A stretch of DNA of 34,078 bases from Anaerolineae bacterium (GTDB lineage: Bacteria > Chloroflexota > Anaerolineae > Aggregatilineales > Phototrophicaceae): assembly GCA_014879665.1 (NCBI GenBank), contig JACSRP010000085.1, positions 1-34,078 on the forward strand, given 5' to 3'. Of the stretch, positions 7,998 through 15,464 are shown piece after piece. Every line of letters starts with the position of its first letter. Position 1 is the stretch's first letter. The notes under the pieces were generated by a model. The model saw only the letters and a program-made list of their open reading frames with translations. It did not search any database and was not told where the DNA came from. The translations under genes and the position numbers were made by a program.

Positions 7998-8023
7998 TAC
8001 TATTCGTTCGTTTAAGCGCTTGA
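7998..8023. promoter_or_regulatory. LacI-type operator and -10 before sugar ABC operon
   Basis: TTAAGCGCTTGA (8012-8023) holds the perfect core AAGCGCTT around a central CG and matches the GH65 operator TTAAACGTTTAA at nine of twelve positions. A TACTAT -10-like hexamer (7998-8003) lies 8 bases upstream, though no good -35 is seen. The site lies 24 bases before the binding-protein start and would let the LacI-family protein at 12346 control uptake. Confidence 0.5.
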
Positions 8024-8047
8024 TAGATTAATTGGAGGATATAAGCA

Positions 8048-9292
8048 ATGCGTCGCTCTCGTTTTGCCGTCTTCTCGATGGCAGCCCTTACAGCGCTGGC
8101 TCTCTCAACCGGAGTGCTGGCACAGGATACGGTTACAATTACTTTAATGGGGCATGGTTCCAGTACTGCCGAAGATGATGCGCTAAATGCTTCCGTTTTG
8201 GCCTTTGAAGAAGCCAACCCCGGCATTGATGTAGATGTGCAGTTGGTTCCGGATTTCGACACTGTTCTGCAAACTGCATTTGCCAGCGGCGACTATCCCG
8301 AAGTGTTCTACACCGGCCAAAGCCTGTTCCGCCAGTATGTTGACGCGGGCGTAATCGCTAATGGTTCCGGTTATATTGAATCGCCGGAAGGATTCTACCC
8401 TGCACTGGCAGCCGTTTACAGCATTGATGGCGAACTGTACTGCCCGCCGAAAGACTTCTCGAATCTGGCGCTGGAGTACAACACCGACTACTTTGATGCA
8501 GCCGGGCTAGAATACCCGAATGCCGATTGGACGTGGGATGACCTGCGGGCAGCCGCGGAAGCTCTCGCTGCCAGCGGCACGCTGCCCGAAGGCACAGTAC
8601 CCTTTGGGTTGAACCCGGATATTGACCGTTGGTTCGCCTTCTACGTGCAGGCAGGCGGCACTTTCTATGATGAAGAAGGCAACTTCGTATTCGGTGAAGA
8701 TGCCAATCATGATGCAGCCGTGAGCGCGCTGGATTTCACCGCGATGCTGACACAGGATGGTTTGGCTGCTTCTTCTTCTGACCTGAGCGCCGGATGGCCG
8801 GGTGAGGCTTTCGGGCAGGGCAAAGCTGCGATGACCATGGAAGGCAACTGGATCATCAGTTACCTGAACGACACTTTCCCGGATGTCAATTGGGGAACCA
8901 CTGAACTGCCCGCTGGCCCCGGCGGCGAAGGCACGCTGACTTTTAGCGAAGCCTACTGCGTGGGCGCGGATAACGAACACCCCGAAGAATCGTGGGCGCT
9001 GGTCAACTTCCTGACCAACGAAGCTGGTGCTGAGCGCGTGGCTGCTGAAGGTTTCGGCCCGATGCCGAGCCGCGAAGCTTCTGGCGCATCATGGATTGAA
9101 GCGGTAGGCCCGGTCGGTGAAGCCTTTGTAGCTGGCGGCGCATACGCGGTGGCTCCAGTAACCCCCGCTGGTTTCGGTGAATTCCGCGACGCGCTGGGCA
9201 ACGGCGTTGGCGCGGCCTTCCGTGGTGAGGAAGATTCTGTAGATGTGATTGACGAAGCGGTTGAAGTTTCGCAAGAACTTAAGGCCGAATAA
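8048..9292 (+). CDS. Sugar ABC transporter substrate-binding protein (family 1)
   Basis: Exported receptor of a carbohydrate importer, 414 residues. The signal peptide MRRSRFAVFSMAALTALALS ends with GVLA-Q, with predicted cleavage after residue 25; no lipobox cysteine is present. The mature protein starts with the classic DTVTITLMGHG strand, followed by the family-1 (MalE-like) patterns SVLAFEEANPGIDVDVQLVP, the ligand-cleft region NTDYFDAAGLEYPNADWTWDDL, and a late GEAFGQGKAAMTMEGNW segment. Two cysteines (132 and 304) are the only ones in the mature chain and could form a disulfide. GGAGG (8034-8038) precedes the ATG by 9 bases. It is followed by a stem-loop and two permease genes. The neighbouring phosphorylase suggests an alpha-glucoside such as maltose, trehalose or kojibiose as ligand. 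Confidence 0.92.
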   Translation: MRRSRFAVFSMAALTALALSTGVLAQDTVTITLMGHGSSTAEDDALNASVLAFEEANPGIDVDVQLVPDFDTVLQTAFASGDYPEVFYTGQSLFRQYVDAGVIANGSGYIESPEGFYPALAAVYSIDGELYCPPKDFSNLALEYNTDYFDAAGLEYPNADWTWDDLRAAAEALAASGTLPEGTVPFGLNPDIDRWFAFYVQAGGTFYDEEGNFVFGEDANHDAAVSALDFTAMLTQDGLAASSSDLSAGWPGEAFGQGKAAMTMEGNWIISYLNDTFPDVNWGTTELPAGPGGEGTLTFSEAYCVGADNEHPEESWALVNFLTNEAGAERVAAEGFGPMPSREASGASWIEAVGPVGEAFVAGGAYAVAPVTPAGFGEFRDALGNGVGAAFRGEEDSVDVIDEAVEVSQELKAE

Positions 9293-9306
9293 GCTACAAT
9301 TCGCAG

Positions 9307-9340
9307 GATCGGGGTAGGTGATTGCCAGCCTGCCCCGATC
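9307..9340 (+). terminator. Stem-loop between binding protein and permeases
   Basis: GATCGGGGTAGG (9307-9318) pairs with CCTGCCCCGATC (9329-9340), giving 12 pairs with one T-G wobble. It has no T-run. In binding-protein-dependent importers such a structure commonly stabilises the upstream mRNA, or partly terminates transcription, so that more binding protein than permease is made. Confidence 0.55.
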
Positions 9341-9435
9341 TAGCGATCATGTTGAACGTCAGGGAAAGGCCTCCGTTTTAAATCTCGAAGTCATCGTAAC
9401 AGGTTTGTATAAGTTATTTTTCGTTTAGGGCTTGC

Positions 9436-9442
9436 AAGGAAA
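9436..9442 (+). promoter_or_regulatory. Ribosome site deciding the malF-like start
   Basis: AAGGAAA sits 7 bases before the ATG at 9450. The longer in-frame TTG at 9432 would overlap this site, so the ATG is the better start. Confidence 0.55.
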
Positions 9443-9449
9443 GCGTCGA

Positions 9450-10589
9450 ATGGCACAGTCAACGACTTCCCCCACCGCAGCATCGCCCACCCGGAACGCC
9501 ACCTTCAAAGACAAAAACCGGCAGGAAGCAATGACCGGTCTCGGCTTCATTGCGCCAGCCTTCATCATCCTTTTTGGATTTCTGATCATCCCGATGTTCG
9601 TCGCGGGGCTATTTAGCCTGACCAACTGGGACGGCATTACGCCGATTGCGCGGGGGCTGATCACCGAAGAAAATCCAAATGGCGCGTTCGACTTCGTGGG
9701 GTTGCAAAATTACAACACCATCCTTTTACAGGAAGGCCGCCGCCAAGAAAGTTTTTATACGGCGCTAAAAAACACCATTTATTACGCGCTAGGTGTGGTA
9801 CCGGTGCAAACCGCCTTTGCGCTGGTGCTGGCGTTCGTCGTGAACCAGAAATGGCTGAAGGGCAAAGGGTTCTTCCGAACTGCCTTTTATTTCCCTTCGA
9901 TCACCTCATCGGTGGTGATCTCGCTGATCTTCATGTGGATGTTTTCGGCCAGCGGGCTGGTGAATACCGCGATCAGCTTCCTTAACCCATCTTATGATCC
10001 GGTTACATGGCTGGATAACCCAAGTGGGACGCTGCATTTGCTCATGAACGGCATCGGCATCAACCCGACGCGGGATATGCTGCGCGTTTGCGACCCCGCG
10101 ACCCTGCAATTGTGGGGCTGTGAGGTTGCCAGCATTCGCCTGTGGGACTGGTTGAGCGGGCCAAGCGTGACCATGGCGACGATCATGATCTTGAATATCT
10201 GGACAACCATTGGCACGATGATGGTGATCTATCTGGCCGCCCTGCAAAGCATTCCCTCGCAGGTATACGAGGCGGCGACGGTAGACGGCGCTTCCAGAGT
10301 ACAGCTATTCCGGTATATCACGGTGCCGCTGCTGCAGCCGACCACATTTTTCGTAGTGACGATTGGCTTGATCGGGGCGCTGCAAGTGTTCGATCAAGTT
10401 TATGTGATGACCTCAGGCGGCCCGGCCAATACCACGCTCACTGTGGCCTATCTGGTGTATCGCAGCGCCTTTAGCGACTCCCGAATGGGCCTTGCCGCTG
10501 CCACAGCAATTGTGCTGTTCGTGATCATCTTCGTGTTTACGATGATTCAACGCCGGGTTACGCGGGAATCTTCGGGGGATCGAGCATGA
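9450..10589 (+). CDS. Sugar ABC transporter permease, MalF/UgpA type
   Basis: Integral membrane subunit of the sugar importer, 379 residues from the ATG at 9450. The first membrane segment is FIAPAFIILFGFLIIPMFVAG. The family's ATPase-docking EAA loop reads YEAATVDGASRVQLFRYITVPLLQP (about residues 273-297). The segment between the third and fourth membrane helices is enlarged by about 60 residues and contains a cysteine pair (214 and 224 in this numbering) on the predicted outer face; ordinary MsmF/LacF-type subunits lack this. It overlaps the next permease gene by four bases (ATGA), so the two are coupled. The ATPase is not encoded in the window. Confidence 0.92.
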   Translation: MAQSTTSPTAASPTRNATFKDKNRQEAMTGLGFIAPAFIILFGFLIIPMFVAGLFSLTNWDGITPIARGLITEENPNGAFDFVGLQNYNTILLQEGRRQESFYTALKNTIYYALGVVPVQTAFALVLAFVVNQKWLKGKGFFRTAFYFPSITSSVVISLIFMWMFSASGLVNTAISFLNPSYDPVTWLDNPSGTLHLLMNGIGINPTRDMLRVCDPATLQLWGCEVASIRLWDWLSGPSVTMATIMILNIWTTIGTMMVIYLAALQSIPSQVYEAATVDGASRVQLFRYITVPLLQPTTFFVVTIGLIGALQVFDQVYVMTSGGPANTTLTVAYLVYRSAFSDSRMGLAAATAIVLFVIIFVFTMIQRRVTRESSGDRA

Positions 10590-11545
10590 GCGCAGTCACA
10601 TTGGAACAACCGGTAGGACAAACTTCGAGCGCGTCCAAGTTCATCCGGCGAGCGCCGGGCATCCTTGGCCTCTTATTTCTGGCAATTGTGGCGGTGGTCG
10701 AAATCGTGCCATTTGTGTTCACGGTGGTCAATTCGGCTAAATGCCTGCCGGCGATCAATGCCGCACCGTGGGCGTTTATCCCCTCATCTGGCTTCATAGA
10801 CTGCCGGAATGAAGAAGGCCGCCCGCTTCCGGCTTCGGCGATGACTTCTGGCGCGACCTTTCAGCCTTCGCTGGAAGGTTACCAGATGGTGATCGCTAGA
10901 GATTTACCGCGCTGGTTTATGAACAGCGTCATTTTTGCGGCAGCGGTCACTATTTGCCGTATTTTGATCGACTCGCTGGCGGGATATTCTCTCGCCCGTC
11001 TCAAGTTTCCCGGCAACAGGCTGATCTTCTTCATTATTTTAGGCACGCTGATGATTCCGGGGGTGGTGCTGATCGTGCCGCGCTTCATTTTGCTGAAGCA
11101 GCTCGGCATTCTGAACACCTATCAGGGCTTGATCATCCCACTGGCGGCGGATGCTTTCGGCATCTTCCTGATGAAGCAGTTTTTTGAGTCTATCCCTAGG
11201 GAACTAGAGGAAGCCGCTGAAGTAGACGGCGCAAGCCGCCTGACGACATTCTTCCGGATCATTTTGCCGATCTCCACCCCGGCGCTGACGGCGCTAACCA
11301 TCTTCAGCATTCAGGGGATGTGGAATAATTTCATGGACGCGCTGATTATTGTTGGGACGAATCCAAGCCTGTGGACGCTGACGCTTGGTCTCTCCAGCCT
11401 TCAGGGGGCGGGGGGCGAAACGTTGATCTGGAATCTATTTTTAGCGGGGGCGGTGATCACCACGATTCCGATGGCGATTGTATTTTTCGCTTTCCAGCGT
11501 TATTTCGTGGAAGGTGTCAGTTACAGCGGGCTAGCGGGGCAGTAG
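10586..11545 (+). CDS. Sugar ABC transporter permease, MalG/UgpE type
   Basis: Second membrane subunit of the importer, 319 residues, translationally coupled to the upstream subunit through an ATGA overlap. Helix one is ILGLLFLAIVAVVEIVPFVFTVVNS. The EAA loop reads EEAAEVDGASRLTTFFRIILP. The first extracytoplasmic loop is longer than in typical MalG proteins and carries Cys53 and Cys73, likely a disulfide outside the membrane. The last part, WNNFMDALIIV, is the usual C-terminal membrane region of this family. It is followed three bases later by the DUF624 gene, which belongs to the same transcript. Confidence 0.92.
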   Translation: MSAVTLEQPVGQTSSASKFIRRAPGILGLLFLAIVAVVEIVPFVFTVVNSAKCLPAINAAPWAFIPSSGFIDCRNEEGRPLPASAMTSGATFQPSLEGYQMVIARDLPRWFMNSVIFAAAVTICRILIDSLAGYSLARLKFPGNRLIFFIILGTLMIPGVVLIVPRFILLKQLGILNTYQGLIIPLAADAFGIFLMKQFFESIPRELEEAAEVDGASRLTTFFRIILPISTPALTALTIFSIQGMWNNFMDALIIVGTNPSLWTLTLGLSSLQGAGGETLIWNLFLAGAVITTIPMAIVFFAFQRYFVEGVSYSGLAGQ

Positions 11546-11548
11546 CTG

Positions 11549-12214
11549 ATGGTTCAGGGTTTACGCGCCGGATGGCGAGGATTACGGCACTTATTTGCGC
11601 AAAGCCACGTCTACATATGGACGAACGTGCTGTGGTTTCTGCTGACTATCGGGATCATCACCGCGCCGCTGGCATGGGCGGGGCTGTGCCGCATGAGCTA
11701 TATGGCTTTGCGCCAGCCCTCAGCCCGTCTTGATGATTTCAAGGAAGGATTCAAAGCCCACTGGAAAGGGGGTTTGCTACTAGGCGTGATCGGGCTGCTG
11801 TTCGTGATCATCAATATCGTCAATTTGATGGGCTACAGCCGGAGCATCAACCTACAGACTTCGATTTTACGGGTGATCTGGCTGATGGCGCTGGTGGGAT
11901 GGTTTGGTATTCAACTGTTTGCCTTTCCGCTGCTGAACGCGATGGAGAAACCAACGCTGGTGGGCGCTTACCGCAACGCCGCGGTGATGGTCTTTCTAAA
12001 CCCGCTGTTTTCGCTGAGCGTGGGCATAGTGGCCTTGATGGTGGTGATCATCAGCGCGATCGTTCCGGTGGCGCTGGTCTTGATTACGGGCGCGGCGCTG
12101 GCCTCGATTGGCAATGCTGCGGTACAAAATCGCCTGATCAAGGCGGGGATACAAGAAGACACTGCGCCGCCGGAACCGGAGCCGGGCGCAGTATTTGATG
12201 AAATTTACCTGTAG
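11549..12214 (+). CDS. DUF624 (YesL-like) integral membrane protein
   Basis: Small membrane protein of 221 residues with about five hydrophobic helices (for example VLWFLLTIGIITAPLAWAGL, GLLLGVIGLLFVIINIVNLM, VGIVALMVVIISAIVPVALVL). The N-terminal pattern, with a short amphipathic start, NVLWFLLTIGIITAPLAWAGL and DDFKEGFKAHW, fits the DUF624/YesL family, whose genes are often next to sugar importers in Firmicutes and Chloroflexota. The molecular role of the family is not established. The gene begins three bases after the MalG-type stop, so it is part of the sugar-uptake operon and its product may work with the permease. The C-terminus is a short acidic tail. Confidence 0.75.
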   Translation: MVQGLRAGWRGLRHLFAQSHVYIWTNVLWFLLTIGIITAPLAWAGLCRMSYMALRQPSARLDDFKEGFKAHWKGGLLLGVIGLLFVIINIVNLMGYSRSINLQTSILRVIWLMALVGWFGIQLFAFPLLNAMEKPTLVGAYRNAAVMVFLNPLFSLSVGIVALMVVIISAIVPVALVLITGAALASIGNAAVQNRLIKAGIQEDTAPPEPEPGAVFDEIYL

Positions 12215-12345
12215 TTTTACCTCCTTAACGCCCGCCACCCTGCACAGGGGGTACATTTAGGATAATCTCTCAACTGCCTATTGAGAAAAACACTGTTTGT
12301 CAGATTGATAAACAAGCGCCGCCCGATCAACCCATTGGGATTGTG

Positions 12346-13389
12346 ATGCCAACGATCAAAGATGTAGCCCGCGAAGCCGGCGTCTCTATTGCCACTGTTT
12401 CCTATGTTCTCAACAACAAGCAAGATGCAGTTAGCGAGGAAACACGCGCTGTGGTATGGAAGGCGATCAAGCGGATTGGCTACACGCCGAACGTTACCGC
12501 GCGCAGTTTACGCTCAAGCCAGAGCCGGCTGATCGGGTATGCGTGGCATCAAGTGCCGGATGATCAGGTGAACCCGGTGCTGGATCAATTCACTTATTTT
12601 CTGGCGCACTATGCCGAAGAAGTGGGCTACCATATTCTGACATTCACGCAGTCGCCGGAAAACCCGCTGCCAGTGTATGACGAGTTAAGCCGCAGTGGAC
12701 GGGTTGATGCTTTCGTGATTAGCGGCACCAACTGGGGCGACAAGCGCATCGGATTTTTGCAGGAAAACAACATCCCCTTCGTCAGCTTCGGGCGCGCGGA
12801 TCCGGGTTGGGATTTTGATTGGGTGGACGTAGACGGGGCATCGGGCACGCGGCAGGCGGTAGATTATCTGGTATCGCTGGGACACCAGCGAATTGCTTTT
12901 ACCGGTTGGGATGAAGGCTCACTGGCGGGCACGCATCGTCTGGCGGGCTATACGGAAGGGCTGGCGGCTGCCGGGCTGACGCTGCTGCCGGAATGGGTGT
13001 TTCACGGCTACCACAATGAAATGAGTGGCAGCGCCGCGCTCAAACAATATCTGAGCCTGCCTGAAGATGAACGGCCTACTGCGGTTGTTGCAGTGAGCGA
13101 TCTGGTAGCAATTGGCGTAAAAAATACCGCCGAGCAGCTAGGGCTGGAAGTGGGACGCGATCTTTCGTTGATCGGCTTTGACGACTCGCCATTTTCTCAG
13201 TATTTGCACCCGCCGCTAACGACGGTAAACCAGCAGGTGAAGCAGATTGCCAAACTGATCGTAGGCATCCTTGAGGAACAACTGAGCAAGCCAGGGCAAG
13301 CCCGCGAGTTTGTTCATGAACTGGTTCAGCCCAAACTGATCATTCGTGAAACCTGCGGCGTCCCGCCGAATGGGCGAGGCAAAAGTTAG
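12346..13389 (+). CDS. LacI family transcriptional regulator
   Basis: DNA-binding sugar-responsive regulator, 347 residues. The N-terminal helix-turn-helix TIKDVAREAGVSIATVSYVL (residues 3-22) is canonical. The hinge helix that inserts into the central CG of the operator reads PNVTARSLRSSQSRLIG. The remaining 280 residues form the periplasmic-binding-protein-like effector domain, with the usual strands VDAFVISGTNW, DWVDVDGASGTRQAVDYL and LSLIGFDDSPFSQY, and the ending LTTVNQQVKQIAK. An ATG at 12346 is preferred over the overlapping GTG at 12343; the ribosome site is weak (TGGGA). The two central-CG palindromes at 5660-5671 and 8012-8023 are the probable binding sites, which makes this the local repressor of the phosphorylase and importer. 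It follows the DUF624 gene by 131 bases and no operator was seen in that gap. Confidence 0.93.
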   Translation: MPTIKDVAREAGVSIATVSYVLNNKQDAVSEETRAVVWKAIKRIGYTPNVTARSLRSSQSRLIGYAWHQVPDDQVNPVLDQFTYFLAHYAEEVGYHILTFTQSPENPLPVYDELSRSGRVDAFVISGTNWGDKRIGFLQENNIPFVSFGRADPGWDFDWVDVDGASGTRQAVDYLVSLGHQRIAFTGWDEGSLAGTHRLAGYTEGLAAAGLTLLPEWVFHGYHNEMSGSAALKQYLSLPEDERPTAVVAVSDLVAIGVKNTAEQLGLEVGRDLSLIGFDDSPFSQYLHPPLTTVNQQVKQIAKLIVGILEEQLSKPGQAREFVHELVQPKLIIRETCGVPPNGRGKS

Positions 13390-13653
13390 CATCGGGCAGA
13401 AAGCGGACGCGCCGGGGCATCAGAATATTACAGCGAATTTATTAAGCAGCCGCCACTATCACAGCATTTCATGGCGGGGCGGGCTAAGGAGGCGGCACGT
13501 TCAATAGTAAATTTTGCTACTACCGTAACACTGTAATAAAATCACTTTCAATGTAGACTTGCCTGCATGAACGGGCTGTACAAATTCAGCGTGTTCATAG
13601 AGCAGGCATTTGTTTACCACAAATATTTTGTTGGATGTAGAAGGAGTTAGGTA
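13390..13653. other. Intergenic region between lacI-like and SBP5 genes
   Basis: A 264-base gap. CCGCCA (13450-13455) and TGGCGG (13472-13477) form a weak dyad that could help terminate the regulator transcript. An AT-rich stretch, 13501-13640, presumably holds the promoter of the next operon, but no hexamer pair at normal spacing stands out. AAGGAG (13641-13646) is the ribosome site of the next gene. Confidence 0.4.
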
Positions 13654-15339
13654 ATGAGAGCATTACGTATTGGCACTGCGGCGCTCCTCTCAGCGCTGGC
13701 GTTAGGGATGGCGCTGCCATCTTTCGCGCAAGACGGGGGGATCAGCACGTCCGAGCCATTATCCGCGAACATGACAGTTTCGGATGAGGGCTTGATCACA
13801 TATGCAGCAGAGAGCTGCGATTACGGCGGACAGTTCCTCTCGATCACCGCGCTAGACGCCAACACCGTGCAGTTCCAGCTTTGTTTCCCTGACCCGGCGC
13901 TTCCTTCAAAGGTTGCGTTCTCGGCGCTGGGCATTTACCCGCTGGAACATCTGGTTGCAACCGGCGGTGGCGGCGAGGCACTGTATCGCAATCCGGTTGG
14001 CACAGGCCCCTATATGCTTGGCAACTGGGAACTGGGCAGTGAAATTTCGATGACGGCCAACCCGAATTACTGGGGCGAGCCTGCCCATGAACCGAATCTG
14101 ATCTTCCGCTGGAATTCTGAAGCGGCCGCCCGTTTGGTCGAACTTCAGGCTGGCACAGCGGATGGTATTGACAATCCCGGCCCGCTTGATTTCGACGTCA
14201 TCGCCAATGACCCGAACCTGGCGTTGTTTGAGCGCCCCGGTACGAACGTGTTCTATGTTGGCATGAACAATACGGTTGCACCGTTCGACAATGTGCTGGT
14301 TCGGCAGGCAGTTGCCCACGCCATTGACAGACAGCGTATCGTAGATAACTTCTATCCCCCGGGATCACTGGCCGCAACTCAGTTTATGCCTCCCTCGATT
14401 TTCGGGTACACGGAAGAAGTTACGCCGTTCCCCTACGATCCGGATCGCGCGCGCGAACTGCTGGCCGAGTCGGGTGTAACGCTGCCAATCGAGACAACTT
14501 TGAGCTACCGCGATGTGGTACGTGGCTACCTGCCGCAGCCGGGCGTAGTGGCAGTAGACATTCAGACACAGTTAGCTGAAGTGGGCATTAATGTCACCAT
14601 TGACATGCAGGAATCAGGCACATTCCTTGACAACGCAGACGAGGGCAACCTGTCCCTACATATGCTTGGCTGGGGCGCAGATTATCCGGATGCGACCAAC
14701 TTCCTAGACTATCACTTCGGTGCTGGTTCCAGCAATCAGTTTGGCGATCACTTCCCGGAACTGACTTCCATTTTGCAGGAAGCGGCTGCGCTAGCGGATC
14801 CCGATGCCCGCTACCCACTTTATGTGGAAGCAAATACCCTCATCCGCGATCTGGCTCCCGTGGTGCCGATTGCACATGGTGGTTCCGGCACAGCATTTGC
14901 GGCACGCATTGAAGGTGCCCATTCAAGCCCTCTGGGTAATGAGGCATTCTCCGTAATGTCTGACCCTGATGACGACAATTTGGTTTGGATGCAGAATGGT
15001 GAACCGGCAGGTATTTACTGCGCGGATGAGACCGACGGTGAAGCACTGCGCGTATGCGAACAGATTAATGAAGCGCTGCTAGCATACGAAGTTGGCGGAA
15101 CCGAAGTGATCCCCGCACTCGCTGAAAGCTTTGAAGCCAGCGATGATCTGCTGACGTGGACGTTTAATTTGCGTGATGGCGTGACCTTCCACGACGGTTC
15201 AGGGCTGGATGCCAACGACGTAGTCATGAGCTATGGCGTTCAGTGGGATGCAGCAAACCCGCTGCACGTTGGCCGTGATGGCAGCTTCACCTACTTCCAG
15301 GCATTCTTCACCAACTTCCTGAACGTGCCAGCGGAATAG
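13654..15339 (+). CDS. Circularly permuted family-5 solute-binding protein of a Dpp-type importer
   Basis: Exported receptor for peptides, nickel or related ligands, 561 residues, with signal peptide MRALRIGTAALLSALALGMA...PSFA-Q (cleavage near residue 25). The blocks of the SBP_bac_5 family are all present but in a rotated order. In DppA/OppA the chain runs: mature N-terminus, PALAESW..TF.LR.GV.FH.G, DDVVFS, DDYTVQF, NPVGTGP, VRQA, PW.PIAH. Here the mature chain begins at the DANTVQF block (68-74), continues through NPVGTGPY (113-120), NVFYVGMN, VRQAVAHAIDRQRIV, MPPSIFGY and VVPIAHG, and only then gives the normal N-terminal part: NLVWMQNGEPAGIY, VIPALAESFEASDD (485-498), NLRDGVTFHDG (505-515), DANDVVMSYG, and the end at FTYFQAFFTNFLN. 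Its permease genes follow directly. AAGGAG lies 7 bases before the ATG. Ligand unknown. Confidence 0.9.
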   Translation: MRALRIGTAALLSALALGMALPSFAQDGGISTSEPLSANMTVSDEGLITYAAESCDYGGQFLSITALDANTVQFQLCFPDPALPSKVAFSALGIYPLEHLVATGGGGEALYRNPVGTGPYMLGNWELGSEISMTANPNYWGEPAHEPNLIFRWNSEAAARLVELQAGTADGIDNPGPLDFDVIANDPNLALFERPGTNVFYVGMNNTVAPFDNVLVRQAVAHAIDRQRIVDNFYPPGSLAATQFMPPSIFGYTEEVTPFPYDPDRARELLAESGVTLPIETTLSYRDVVRGYLPQPGVVAVDIQTQLAEVGINVTIDMQESGTFLDNADEGNLSLHMLGWGADYPDATNFLDYHFGAGSSNQFGDHFPELTSILQEAAALADPDARYPLYVEANTLIRDLAPVVPIAHGGSGTAFAARIEGAHSSPLGNEAFSVMSDPDDDNLVWMQNGEPAGIYCADETDGEALRVCEQINEALLAYEVGGTEVIPALAESFEASDDLLTWTFNLRDGVTFHDGSGLDANDVVMSYGVQWDAANPLHVGRDGSFTYFQAFFTNFLNVPAE

Positions 15340-15362
15340 TTCAAGCAAATTTCAAATTAGTA

Positions 15363-15392
15363 TATAGAGGCGGCTTACAAGCCGCCTCTATA
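15363..15392. repeat. Palindromic repeat 1 between SBP5 and permease genes
   Basis: TATAGAGGCGGCTT (15363-15376) and its exact complement AAGCCGCCTCTATA (15379-15392) flank two bases. This is a 14-base-pair perfect stem, the first of two tandem elements. It probably stabilises the 3' end of the binding-protein message and partly limits permease expression. Confidence 0.8.
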
Positions 15393-15409
15393 CAAAACGA
15401 GGTAACACA

Positions 15410-15441
15410 GTATAGGGGCGGTTCATGAACCGCCCCTATAC
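15410..15441. repeat. Palindromic repeat 2 between SBP5 and permease genes
   Basis: A perfect 32-base palindrome with arms GTATAGGGGCGGTTCA and complement, 17 bases after repeat 1 and sharing its plan (TATAG-A/G-GGCGG-inner arm). The 11-base motif GTATAGGGGCG recurs at 2582-2592, and a shorter relative is at 17592-17613. Confidence 0.85.
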
Positions 15442-15464
15442 CATACAGCAGGGTAATTTGATTC

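Noticed and set aside
12268..12286. TCTCAA/TTGAGA dyad before the LacI-family gene as an autoregulatory site
   Set aside because: It has a 7-base centre and lacks the central CG seen in the two LacI-type operators, so it does not support autoregulation.
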